The notes under the pieces: model-generated
The model's input: the letters and a program-made list of their open reading frames with translations, nothing else
Databases searched by the model: none
What the model was told of the DNA's origin: nothing
Position numbers and translations under genes: made by a program
Part shown: in pieces, positions 23,516 through 35,000 of the stretch
Layout: each line of letters begins with the position of its first letter
Numbering within the stretch: the first letter of the stretch is position 1
NCBI RefSeq assembly: GCF_000002425.4
Contig: NC_037265.1
Location: forward strand, 17,008,771-17,072,770
DNA: 64,000 nt
Source: Physcomitrium patens
Lineage: Eukaryota > Streptophyta > Bryopsida > Funariales > Funariaceae
Direction: 5' to 3'

Positions 23516-23820
23516 AAATATATATCTATATATATATATATATATTATGTGAGTTATGAAAAGATGATGAGAGATTTTTGGTATTTATCAAGAAAATGGA
23601 TTGGAAGATTTTTGAAAGAAATTGCATATATTGGATTAAAAGATGATGATAATGGAAGCGAGTGAAGATATTCAAATAAAAGCAAATATAAATAATTATA
23701 AAAGACTTTGTCAAAGATATAAATCTTTCAAGACAACAAGATGACTTTGATTTGAATAGCGAATATGAAGAAGAAGAATTGGATGAGGACATCGAAAATA
23801 TGCACCAAATACAATATTTT

Positions 23821-24206
23821 TGTGGCTAGAGATCTGATTACAACCATGTCTCACAAACGGTCAATCCCTGAGTATCAATCTAATATATCCTAAGAATTTT
23901 CTAGCCCAATCCTACTCTCAACTTAATCCTAGTATCAACTATATTAATTATTTATCTTTTCTAATCCGATTTTATCAATTTATGGTCTTTTTAAGATAGT
24001 AGAAGAGTCTCTACAACCTAGAAGATAAAATTATTAACTAACTTTCAACCTACTAACTATTAAGATAAAAAAATAACCCAAGAGGCTTTTATAAAAGCCA
24101 TGTTTAGACACCTCAAATTGTAAATAAACTAAGATAATAAGATATTAATTAGAAATTCAATTTTGATTATAATTTCACTATACAATTGTATGACATCACG
24201 ACACCG
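23821..24206. repeat. Dispersed repeat R, copy 1 (386 bp)
   Basis: This copy matches 31647-32031 over its whole length at roughly 75-80% by eye. Both copies start (T)GTGGCTAGAGATCTG and end CGACACCG. Element A inserted at its right edge. The minus-strand end TGTCGTGATGT resembles the start of the G LTR, so R may be the end of a related LTR. Weak A-box-like (TGGCTAGAGA) and B-box-like (GGTCAATCCC) motifs about 40 bases apart at the left end would also allow a SINE origin. No target duplication was found. Confidence 0.55.
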
Positions 24207-24758
24207 TGTCACGGCCATAATCATGTAAGCTAATAATTACATATAGAAATAGGTAGAAGTAAGTAAAAGTAGATAAAAGTAAGTTAATTCTATAATATTT
24301 AATATAGAAGCTTCCTAGAAACTTCCTAGACGCTGCTTTGACTTCATAGGTGTCTTTAATTGACTTTTTGGATTAGAAACGTGGTCAACAAGTTGGCCAT
24401 GTGCCACACATGTTGTTAGCTTGAAGATCAAGCTAACTATGTGGCCCACACGTAGAAAAACTTGCCTTGTAAGTCAAGGCATGTGTCCTACAAAGTCAAC
24501 ACATATTGGAGGTCCTATGGAACGTCGCCACGTAGCCCTTAGTTAGATAGTATATATAGAGACAAGAGTGAAGGCTTCTTCACTCTTGTCAACTCCTTTC
24601 TTGCTTCTACTCCAGGTTCAAGAGTCTTTAGTTTCTTGTCTTGAGGCAATAGCCATTCCAGTTTCCTTATAATATACCTACTTGTTTATATTTTGACTTA
24701 TTATATCGAGATAGCCTTTTTGTGTATATTTTCCCTCATCAAGTCTTTGTCCTTGACA
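24207..24758 (+). repeat. 5' LTR of A
   Basis: The 552-bp LTR starts TGTCACGGCC and ends CCTTGACA. A TATA box (TATATATA, about 24550-24558) lies 30 bases before CACTCTTGTCAA (24581-24592), where transcripts are predicted to start. A perfect 12-bp stem (GACAAGAGTGAA and TTCACTCTTGTC) with a 6-base loop spans 24561-24590. Its last 130 bp or so differ in sequence type from the LTRs of C. Confidence 0.93.
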
Positions 24759-24760
24759 GA

Positions 24761-24772
24761 TTGACAAGAGTG
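24761..24772 (+). promoter_or_regulatory. Candidate self-primer-binding site of A
   Basis: TTGACAAGAGTG begins two bases after the 5' LTR and is the exact reverse complement of CACTCTTGTCAA at 24581-24592, the predicted 5' end of the element's own RNA. No tRNA-type site is present at the LTR edge. This matches the self-priming arrangement known from Tf1 and sushi-type elements. The same pair is found in C and, with one difference, in D. Confidence 0.6.
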
Positions 24773-27700
24773 TACTTACAATATCAGAGCTTTGTTTTTC
24801 TTGAGTGAGAGTGGATTACCCCTTTCTCTTGACAAGACATAAGCGTATTAGAAGTTTGCGGATTACCCACTTCTAAACTGATATTGTTCTTAGTATCTTC
24901 TTTGTTATCAAGTCTTTCTTTTCTTTTGTCTTGAGCAGTATCAAACAAATTTTTCTTCTTAGTGTCATTATGGCAGAGCTTGTTGAAATGAAGAGTGCAA
25001 TGGCACAAATGCAAGAGCAAATGAGGGAGTTAATGCTTACGATGCATCAACTCAATTCACCAACACATGAAAGAACAAGAATAGCAGAAAGTGGGGATAT
25101 AGAGATGATCGGAGCTGCTTCAATATCTACAACAAATCACGTTCTTTCTCCAATTGTACAACACCCTGTAAGAACTAGAGAACCAAGAATTGCCTTACCC
25201 GAGAAATTTGATGGTAGGAGATCTAAGTTTCGAGGATTCATCAATCAAGTACAATTGATAATTGAACTTCAACCGCAAAGCTATCCAACTCCAAGATCAC
25301 AAGTCAGGTTTATTAGCACTCTACTTTCTGGTTCTGCATTATCATGATTTTCGTCTTTTCTTGAACAACGAAATCCAATATTGGATAATTTGGAAGCTTT
25401 TTTGGCAGATTTTTGATCTATGTATGGTGAACACGATGCAACTCGTGTTGCAACAAATAAGATCCGAATTCTGCGACAAGGAAATCGCTCAGTAACAATG
25501 TATGCTTCACAATTTCGACAACTTGCAATTGACATCAAGTGGGATGATGCTGCACTCATCAGTCAATTTCTTTATGGATTGTAATACGAAGTAAAGAAAT
25601 TGATGCTCAACTTACCTGATCCTCAAACTTTAAGTCAAGCAATCGATTTTGCGATAAAATGTGATAATCGACTTTTCGAATTTCGATCCGAAAATCATTC
25701 ATGGGAACCTCAACGTTATTATTCAATAGCAACATCAACATCTTTACCAAACGTATATTCGGAAGTAGAAGACATGCAAATTGACGCGGTACGTTTTAAA
25801 CCCCTAACTGAGCAAGAAAAGATTTGTCGTCGTCAAGAAGGATTATGTTTATATTGCGGAGAACCTAAGCACACTGCTCAACATTGTCCAAAGAAGCGAC
25901 GCAACTATAAAATGAGGGGTATGACGGTCAAAGAAGACAACATGTCGGAAAACGGATTTGTCCAGCTACAATAGGGACCATGCAGCTGGAACCTTGTACA
26001 ATTCCTAATGAAGGTCCTATCCTCTCCTCAGAACCCTCTCCTTGTTTTATAATAGACTTATATTTAGGACCTAAGAATTACAAAGCCTCTGCTTTATTAG
26101 ATTCGGGAGCCTCAGCATGTTTTTTAGATGAACAATTTGTTAAAAGTCGTAAAATACCCTTTGTACAGAAACCTAAACTAGTACATGTAGAAGTCATAGA
26201 TGGTCGTCCCTTGTCTTCTGGAGATGTCACTCATAAAACTCATCCTATAAAAGTAACAATAGACGGTCATGATAGCTACATAGCTTTTAACATAATTAAA
26301 TCCCCGTCTAATCCAGTTATTTTAGGTTTATCCTGGCTAGAAAAATATAACCCTCGAATAGATTAAAATTCACGTAAACTTGACTTTTCCCAGAGCGTTA
26401 TTAATAGTTCTATCAACCAAGTAAAAAATTATAAGTCTAATATAGTAAAACCCGTACTGATAGGTGCAAAAGCATTTATACACGCAGCAAAAGAAGGATC
26501 AACTTTTGCTATTTATGCTGCACCTATTTCTGAAAACGTAAAGACTTCAAGTGGCATTCCAAGTCAATATCAGGAGTATCAAGACGTTTTTGAGAAAAAG
26601 AATGCAGATATTCTTCCTGAACATCGCCTATATGATTGTTCAATCGACCTCAAGGAAGGAACTCAGCCACCATTTGGACCAATTTACAGTTTATCGCAAG
26701 ATGAGTTGGCTGAACTCAAGACATATATTGACGAGAATTAAGCGAAGAATTTCATACGCCATTCAAAATCTCAAGCAAGAGCTCCAATTCTATTCGTAAA
26801 GAAAAAAGATGGATCTTTACGAATGTGTGTTGATTATCGAGGACTCAACAAGATCACAATCAAGAACAGGTATCCATTACCTTTGATATCAGGACTCCTT
26901 GACCAGTTGAATCAAGCTAAGATCTATACAAAAATAGATCTAAGAGGAGCATATAATCTAGTACGGATCAAAGAAGGAGATGAATGGAAGACTGCGTTTC
27001 GAACCAGGTATGGACATTTCAAATATAATGTCATGCCCTTTGGACTCACGAATGCACCAGCTGCTTTTCAACATCTCATGAATGATGTATTTCGTGAATT
27101 CTTAGACAATTTTATCGTCTGCTATCTAGACGATATCCTGATCTATTCTAAAAACGTCGAAGAACATGAAATACATGTTCGTCAAGTATTACAAAAACTT
27201 AGAGATGCAGGATTGTACGCCAAGATGGAAAAGTGTGTATTTCACACTATTCAAGTTGACTTTTTAGGATACATCATTTCAAATGATGGTCTCATGATGG
27301 ATTCTAAGAAAGTCCAAACAATCATGGATTGGAAGATTCCAAGGACAGTAAGAGATGTCCAATGTTTCCTGGAATTTGCCAATTACTATCGGATCTTCAT
27401 CAAAGATTTCTCACGAGTTGCAGCTCCACTTACACGCTTGACTAGTAAAGATAAATTTCAATGGAATCAAGAAGCGAAAGCAGCATTTGAAGCCTTGAAG
27501 ACATCGTTTGTCTCTGCACCAATCTTATATCGTGTTGACTTTTTCAAGGCATTTTTTATGGAAACAGATGCATCAGATTTTACCTTGGGTGCAGTTTTAT
27601 CACAAATGGGAACAGATGACAAACTTCATCCGATAGCTTTTCATTCAAGAAAATTCTCAGCAGCCGAGATCAATTATGAGATCCACGATAAAGAACTTCT

Positions 27701-29634
27701 TGCGATCATAGATTCCTTTCAAGAATGGCGTCATTATCTAGAAGGTGCTTCTAGTCCAGTCACTGTGTATACAGATCACAAGAACCTCGAGTATTTCATG
27801 TCAGCAAGCGTGTTGAATCGTCGTCAAGCTCGTTGGAGTATGTCTTTGTCAAGATTCGAGTTCATTATCACTTATCGGCCAGGAAAACAACAAGGTTTGT
27901 CCGATGCCCTATCTAGACGTTCTTATTTTGCACCAAAAGAAGGAGATGCAGCTTTTGAGCAACAAAGAACGGTCCTCTTAAAACCGGAGCAATTTCATCT
28001 CCGAGCAATGAAATCAACATTGACTGTTGATTCAACTTTTTTCAAGCAAATCCAGTCCAGTATGTCCTCAGACCCTCTTGTTCACGATATCGAGAATAAT
28101 TCTTCCAAGTCTCATGATTCTTCTAAGTTCGAGTTCAAGAATAATCTATTATATTTTGAAGGACGCCTATATGTTCCAGAAGGAGAAGCACGTTTACGTG
28201 TTCTTCAAGCACGTCATGACTTTCCAGCAGCAGGGCACTTTGGATATAATAAGACTTTGGAACTCATATCAAGAGATTTTTGGTGGCCACAAATGTAGAA
28301 GTCAGTCAAAGACTTTGTACAATCATGTGATATTTGTTCAAGATCAAAAATTCCTCGTCATCGACCTTACGGACTTCTTCAGCCATTACCTATACTAGAA
28401 CAACCATGGTCTTCTGTTTCTATGGATTTCATCACAGATCTTCCAAGCTCAAGATCTTATGATTCTATATTTGTGATAGTAGATCGTTTCACCAAGATGG
28501 CACACTTTGTGCCATGTACAAAATCTATCACAGGTGAAGAAACAGCTAAGCTTTTCATTGATAATATCTATCGCTATCATGGATTACCTAAAGATATCAT
28601 ATCGGATAGGAGAACTCAATTTGTGTCAAGATTTTGGAGGACCCTTTTCAAGATTTTAAAAGTGGACATAAAGCTATCTTCGGCTTTCTATCCTCAAATT
28701 GATGGAGAAACAGAGCGTGTAAACCAAGTCTTGGAGCAGTATTTAAGGTGTACTATCAACTACCAACAAGATGATTGGATAACCCTTTTACCATTGGCAG
28801 AGTTTGCTTATAATAATACGGTACATTCTTCCACGCAACAAACACCTTTCTTTGCCAATTATGGCTATCATCCACGACTTGATACTTTTGATTTTTCAAA
28901 AGTTGATAATCCTGCAGCAGAAGATATGGCAAATCGGTTGTTAGAGTTACATGCAATAATGAAGACACAATTGAAGGAAGCTCAAGAACGACAAAAGATA
29001 AACGCAAATCTATATCATAAGGAGCAACCACAATTCAACGTGGGTGATAAGGTATGGCTACTTCGTCGCAATATCAAGACTACTCGACCTTGTGACAAGT
29101 TGGACTATCGTAGGCTTGGCCCCTTTTCTGTTTCTGAACAGATCAACCCAGTTGCATATCGGTTACATCTACCGGAGTCAATGAAGATCCATCCTGTATT
29201 CCACGTGTCTCTTCTTGAACCATATAAGACAGTGGATATACAAGGAAGAAGACAAATGCCACCGCCTCCTATAGAAGTAGATAATAATGAAGAATTTGAG
29301 GTGGAAGAGATATTAGACTCAAGGCAGCGCCGAAATAAGCTGGAATATCTTGTTCATTGGCACGGATATGATATTAGTGAACGCACATGGGAGCCATCCA
29401 GGAATCTAGCAAATGCATCAGCTAAAGTCAAAGTTTTTCATCAACGACATCCATCGAAACCAAGATGAAAATCTCTCTTATAAAAGAAACAAGATTGAGG
29501 CAAGATAACATTCAATTTCCTATACTTATTTGTAACTTCTTTGCATTTGTGACGCTAATTAGATGGAGAGCCAACAACCAGCGGATTCAACTTAAGAACC
29601 TTCGTTTGCTGACCTACCGGACGAGACATTACGA

Positions 29635-29985
29635 TTGTCACAACCTTCAAGACGACGCAATCGAGATGAACATCTTCAAGAACGACATGTTCTTCCTCGA
29701 ATAGATGGTGAGATACAACGCGTTTGGTATCACGATTTGGAAAGGGACTCTCGATGTTTGGTGATTTTGCTAGAGGTAGGAACAACTCCTGATGGTGTTC
29801 CAAATATTCTATTCGAAGGAAGTTACGAAGGCCTCAACAATGATCAAATAACTAGGTGGTCTTCCCGCCCTGGTATGGGACACTACCGATGGTTGAGAGG
29901 CCCTATCAATCATCTTCGAAGAGAACAGAGATCAGAGTATGTGGCGAATACAATTCATCGCATCATAGATTTCCTCAACATATGA
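29635..29985 (+). CDS. Extra frame after the chromodomain in A (116 residues)
   Basis: This open frame lies between the end of the chromodomain and the 3' LTR of A. The same protein is encoded at 46131-46481 in C, and a diverged form is visible near 39985-40338 in B. The product is basic at the N-terminus (SQPSRRRNRDEH), then has VWYHDLERDSRCLVILLEV and a WLRGPINHLRREQR region. It is soluble-looking, with no membrane segment. Sequence similarity between copies begins upstream of its ATG, so the true start is unsure. I know no counterpart in standard Gypsy polyproteins. Confidence 0.5.
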   Translation: MSQPSRRRNRDEHLQERHVLPRIDGEIQRVWYHDLERDSRCLVILLEVGTTPDGVPNILFEGSYEGLNNDQITRWSSRPGMGHYRWLRGPINHLRREQRSEYVANTIHRIIDFLNI

Positions 29986-30025
29986 TGACCACTCCTCGTG
30001 GAACTCGTCTCTAGAAGGGGAGTAA

Positions 30026-30577
30026 TGTCACGGCCATAATCATGTAAGCTAATAATTACATATAGAAATATGTAGAAGTAAGTAAAAGTAGATAAAAGTA
30101 AGATAATTCTATAATATTTAATATAGAAGCTTCCTAGAAACTTCCTAGATGCTACTTTGACTTCATAGGTGTCTTTAATTGACTTTTTGGATTAGAAACG
30201 TGGTCAACAAGTTGGCCATGTGCCACACATGTTGTTAGCTTGAAGATCAAGCTAACTATGTGGCCCACACGTAGAAAAATTTGCCTTGTAAGACAAGGCA
30301 TGTGTCTTACAAAGTCAACACATATTGGAGGTCCTATAGAACGTCACCACGTAGCCCCTAGTTAGATAGTATGTATAGAGACAAGAGTGAAGGCTTCTTC
30401 ACGCTTGTCAACTCTTTTCTTGCTTCTAGTCCAGGTTCAATAATCTTTAGTTTTCTTGTCTTGTGGCAATAGCCATTCCAGTTTGCTTTTAATATACCTA
30501 CTTGTTTATATTTTGACTTATTATATCGAGATAGCCTTTTGTGTATATTTTCCCTCATCAAGTCTTTGTCCTTGACA
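30026..30577 (+). repeat. 3' LTR of A
   Basis: It has the same length as the 5' LTR (552 bp), starts TGTCACGGCC, ends CTTGACA, and is directly followed by the target duplication caccg. At four positions it shares variants with the 3' LTR of element C that are absent from both 5' LTRs. Confidence 0.93.
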
Positions 30578-30582
30578 CACCG

Positions 30583-31646
30583 GGCACAAAGGTGTAGAAG
30601 GTGAGGTTGTGTTTCACAAACATTCAAGAAATCTTAATAGGTTTCATTCCTATGAGAAGAATATATCTTAAATACCAATTTAAAATTGCTAAAAAATACT
30701 CTTTTTAGTAGCCTCATACATACATAAACCTCAATTACTTTGTTACTTTCATATTTAAACAATTTAGATTTTTCTTGTAAACCCTAATTCTAATCAGTTA
30801 GCTTTGACAAGCTGTAACTTCTAATTTGAATATCCACTTGATGTGAAATTTTGCATGTAATTTTTAGTAGCCTCATACATACATAAACCTCAATTACTTT
30901 GTTACTTTCATATTTAAACAATTTAGATTTTTCTTATAAACCCTAATTCTAATCAGTTAGCTTTGACAAGCTGTAACTTCTAATTTGAATATCCACTTGA
31001 TGTGAAATTTTGCATGTAATTTTTAATATAAGTCTTTCATATGCTTAAGAATTTTCAGTCCAATCCAACTTACAGATTGTGAGAAAACTTCCAAAATTTG
31101 TGCTAATGTCACTTGGTCGCCAACTTGAAAGGTGAAGCAAAAATTCCAACAATGATTTCTCATTCTCCAACTATTAACTTTGATTCAAAATTGGTTTTAA
31201 GCTTGATCTTTAAGTCTTTCAATACTTTGCCAAATTTCACCTTAATCCAATTAGTAGATCTCTAGATATCATAGAAACCCTATCCAATCCTAAACTGCCA
31301 ACTTCTGATATATACTTATTTCAAAATCAAGATATCTCCCAATTGCACTATTAGATTACTACAAAATTTCACATACACTTAAAACACCTAATTATCCAAG
31401 CACTATCAAAATTTAAACTATAGATGTAACACCAATTTTACGAACTAGTGAAGAGTGCTAGTCCTAATTTCATTGCATAAATCCCAAGTTGCCAATATAA
31501 ACCTTGACTTTCAATAACAATTGCTAACTCTCTCCAAATCCTACCAAAATGAACCTTAAGTCTTTAAAACAAACTTTAACCTAAATTTCAAATTCTAATC
31601 TTTGATCTTTAAGTAAAATCCTATTTTGTCCTAGGCAGTTGTTTTA
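30583..31646. repeat. Unassigned LTR-like non-coding DNA
   Basis: No coding potential is seen. The texture (many short phrases such as AACCCTAATTC and CTCCAAATCCTACC) resembles the long non-coding LTRs in this window, such as 47948-49225, but I could not align it to one. It lies between repeat copies R1 and R2 once element A is discounted, so R1, this stretch and R2 may together be one older insertion inside H. Confidence 0.35.
30702..31019 (+). repeat. Tandem duplication of 159 bp
   Basis: Two head-to-tail copies (30702-30860 and 30861-31019) start TTTTTAGTAGCCTCATACAT and end TTTTGCATGTAA. By eye they differ at a single position, so the duplication is much younger than the surrounding decayed repeat DNA. 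Confidence 0.9.
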
Positions 31647-32031
31647 GTGGCTAGAGATCTGATTTCGACCCTATCTGACAAATGGTTGATCTCGAGGTAT
31701 CAATCTAATCTATTTCAAGGATTTTTTTAGTCCAATCCTATCTTTAATTTAATTCTAGTATCAACTATACTAATTATTTACTTCTCCTAATCTGATTTTA
31801 TCAATTTATGGACTTTCTAAGATAATAAAAGAAATTCTATATCCTAGAAGGTAAAAATATTAATTAGTTTTTATCTACTTGCTATTAAGACAATAAAATA
31901 AGCTAAGAGGCTTTCATAAAAGCTTTATTAAAATATGTTGAATTCTTGTTGAATTAATATTATAGAATATTTATTAAAAATTTATTTTTAGTCATATTTT
32001 CACCATATAATCGTGTCACAATACGACACCG
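31647..32031. repeat. Dispersed repeat R, copy 2 (385 bp)
   Basis: This is the partner of 23821-24206. It begins GTGGCTAGAGATCTG and ends CGACACCG, directly against the RNase H remnant of element H. The B-box-like motif here reads GGTTGATCTCG. It marks the right edge of the insertion that split H's RNase H region. Confidence 0.55.
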
Positions 32032-35000
32032 CTCTAATAGCAAAGTCAAAAGCATCAATATCAAGCATATAAAGAAAGTTGGAATCATACAATTACAATA
32101 TTGAAGGAATAATGAGTGCCTCTTTCAACCTATCAAAGGTACTTTGTTGCTCCATTTGTCATTCAAATGGAGTGTCCTTCTATAATAAGTAACCATACTT
32201 TATCACCCATGTGGAATAGTGGTTGTTTCTTTTGGTAGACATCCGCATTGACCTTTTGTTGTTCTTGAGCTTCTTTTAACTTCACCTTCATCATTGCATG
32301 TAGCTGTGACAAATGAATTGCCAAATCTTTCGCAGTAGGATTATCAACTTTTGAAAAGTCAAAAGTATCAAGTCATGGATGATAACCATAATTAGCAAAG
32401 AAAGATGTTTGTTTTCTAGAAGAATGTACCATGTTATTGTAAGCAAACTCTGCCAATGGCAAAAGAGTTGTCCAGTCATATTTTCACTTGAGATTGGAAG
32501 ATCCGTGATGAAATCCATAGAAGTAGAAGACCATGGTTGTTCTGGAATGGATAATGGTTGAAGTAGTGCATAAGGTCGATGGTGAGGAGTTTTCGATCTT
32601 GAGCAAACATCACAAGATTGTACAAAATCTTTTATTGATTTCCACATTTGTGGCCACTAAAAGTCTTGGATATTAGTTCCAAAGTTTTATTGTATCCAAA
32701 ATATCCTGCTACTAGAAAGTCATGATGAGCTTGAAGAACACATAATCAAGCTTCATCTTCTAGAACATATAGACGTCTTTTAAAATATAATAGATTGTTC
32801 TTGAATTCAAACTTGGAAGTATCATGAGACTTTAAAGGATTTTCCTTAATATCACAAATAAGAGGATCAGAAGACATACTTCACTGAACTTGCTTAATAA
32901 AAGTTGAATCAATAGTTAGTATTGATATCATTGCTCAAAGATAAAGATGCTTTGGCTTTAAAAGAATCATCCATTGTTAATCAAAAGCAGCATCTCCTTC
33001 CTTTGGTACAAGATAAGATCGTCTAAAGAGTGCATCTGATAAACCTTGTTATTTTCCTTATCGATAAGTCATCTTGAATTCAAATCTTGACAAAGACATA
33101 CTCCAACAGACTTGGCGACGATTCAAAATACGTGTTGACATAAAATATTCAAGGTTCGTATGATCCATATATATTGTGACTGGGCTAAAAGTACCTTCTA
33201 GATAATGGCACCATTCTTGAAACGAATCCATGATTGCAAGAAGTTCTTTATTGTGGATCTCGTAGTTGATCTCGATTGCTGAAAATTTTCTGGAATGAAA
33301 TTTATCATCTATTCCCATTTGTGACAATACAGCACCAAAAGCAAAGTCTAATGCATCTGTTTCCATAAAAAATGGCTTAGAAAAATCGACGTGATACAAG
33401 ATTGGTGTAGAAACAAAGGTTGTCTTCAAAGCTTCAAATGCTATTTTTGTTTTTTGATTCCATTGAAGTTTGTCTTTACAAGTCAAACATGTAAGTGGAG
33501 TTGCAACTTGAGATAAGTCTTTGATGAAGATCCAATAGTAGTTGGCAAATCCCAAAAAGCATTGGACATCTTTTACCGTTTTTGAGATCTTCTAATCTAT
33601 AATAGTTTGAACTTTCTTAGGATCCATCATAAGTCCATCATTTCAAATGATGTATCCTAAGAAGTCGACTTGAATAGTGTGAAATACATACTTTTCTATC
33701 TTGGCATAGAGTCCTCCATCTGTTAGTTTTTGTAATATTTGGTGAATATGAAGTTCATGTTCTTCTGGGTTCTTAGAATAGATTAAGATGTTTAGGTAAC
33801 AGACAACAAAATCATCTAAAAACTCCCAAAAGACATCATTCATTAGATGTTGGAATGTTGCTGGTGCATTTGTAAGTCCAAAAGGCATGACGTTGTATTC
33901 AAAATGTCCATACCTTATTCAAAATGCAGTCTTTCATTCATCTCCTTCTTTAATGCGTACCAAATTGTATGCTCCCTGTAGATCTATTTTTGTATAGATC
34001 TTAGCTTGATTCAACTGATCAAAAAGTCTAGATATCAAAGGTAGCCGGTACCTATTTTTTATAGTAATTTTGTTGAATCCTCGATAATCAACACACATTT
34101 GCAATGGTCCATCTTTTTTCTTCGCAAATAAAATTGAAGCTCTTGCTGGAGATTTGGAATGGCATATGAAATTCTTGGCCAAATTCTCTTCAACATATTC
34201 CTTGAATTTAGCCAATTTTTTTTGAAATAAATTGTAGATTGGTCCAAATGGCTGTTGTATTCCTTCTTGAAGATCAACTGAGCAGTCATAGGAACGATGT
34301 TCTACAAGAGTATCCACATTATTTTTTCTCAAATACATCTTGAAAATCTTGATATTGGCTTGAAATGCCACTTGAAGTCTTTCCACTAGTAGAAACAGGT
34401 GTGGCATAAATGACACAAGGTGATCTTTCTTTTGCAGCATGCAAGAAAGCGCTTGTATCTACAAATATAGGTTTAATTATACTAGACTTATGACTTTCTA
34501 CTTGATTAACTATACTCTTAGTTATACTTTCAGAAAAGTCAAGACTATGAGAAGTCATATCTATTTTAGGGTTATATTTTTCTAGCCATGATAAACCTAA
34601 AATAACTGGATTAGAAGGAGATCTAATGATATTAAATATTACAAAATTACTTTGACCATTAGTTGCTATTTCTATAGGAAGGATTTCATGAGTAATATTT
34701 CTTGAAGACAACGGATGACCATCTATGACTTCTACATGAACAGGTTTAGTTTTCTTTACTAAAAATATGCTATGTCTTTTAACAAATTTTTCATCTAAGA
34801 AACATACTGAGGCTCTTGAATCTAGTAAGGCAAAGGCTTTGAGATATTTAGGTCCTAGAATAATATTTATCGTAAAACATGGACAGGGTTCTAAGAGGAG
34901 GATAGGACCTTCACTAGGCATTGTACAAGGTTCCAGCCACATAATCCCTATTGTAGTTGGACAAATTTGTTTTCCAACATACTATCTTCCTTAATTGCCT

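Larger units (their letters stand above)
19382..23820 (+). mobile_element. Long-LTR element G, gag-like only, broken
   Basis: G interrupts the reverse-transcriptase region of E. A candidate 5' LTR of 1345 bp (19382-20726) starts TGTCGT and ends ACGACA, a 6-bp inverted repeat of the kind LTRs end with. A gag-like region follows at about 21040-21790 (LHLAIELRFHKQ, ELLKEELIDG). It is followed by an unusual Tyr/Glu/Asp-rich coding region at about 21900-22980 and a tandem-repeat array at 22978-23515. I see no protease, reverse transcriptase or integrase, so this may be a non-autonomous gag-only type. A 3' LTR was not located; the right limit is set by repeat R1. It has several breaks. Confidence 0.55.
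24207..30577 (+). mobile_element. Chromovirus A (Ty3/Gypsy with chromodomain), broken
   Basis: A is 6371 bp with 552-bp LTRs at both ends and a perfect 5-bp target duplication caccg (24202-24206 and 30578-30582). Parts in order are gag with a CCHC knuckle (about 24970-25975), protease (DSGASACF, about 26100), reverse transcriptase (YLDDILIYS, about 27125), RNase H (DASDF, about 27565), integrase with HHCC zinc and DDE regions (about 28230-29060), and a C-terminal chromodomain (about 29290-29460). A small extra frame and a polypurine tract (CTAGAAGGGGAG) precede the 3' LTR. The LTRs differ at about 19 positions plus two 1-base indels (about 3.5-4%). Under a grass-like rate of 1.3e-8 per site per year that would be near 1.5 million years. 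There are about eight breaks. Confidence 0.92.

Noticed and set aside
24773-24800. ATATCAGAGC after the A LTR as a Met-tRNA primer site
   Set aside because: It is more than 20 bases from the LTR end fixed by the target duplication, and the site next to the LTR matches the element's own RNA start instead.
24784-25020. Minus-strand frame at the start of element A, repeated in C
   Set aside because: It is antisense to the leader and gag start of a repeated element; its recurrence only reflects the element copies.
28756-29031. Minus-strand 91-codon frame in A and C (45252-45527)
   Set aside because: It is antisense to integrase and identical in both copies because the copies are nearly identical. 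There is no independent support.
32031-32045. Minus-strand TTAGAGCGGTG read as a Met-tRNA primer site
   Set aside because: It lies in the RNase H remnant of element H (DFAI region), so the resemblance to a primer-binding site is better explained as coding sequence.
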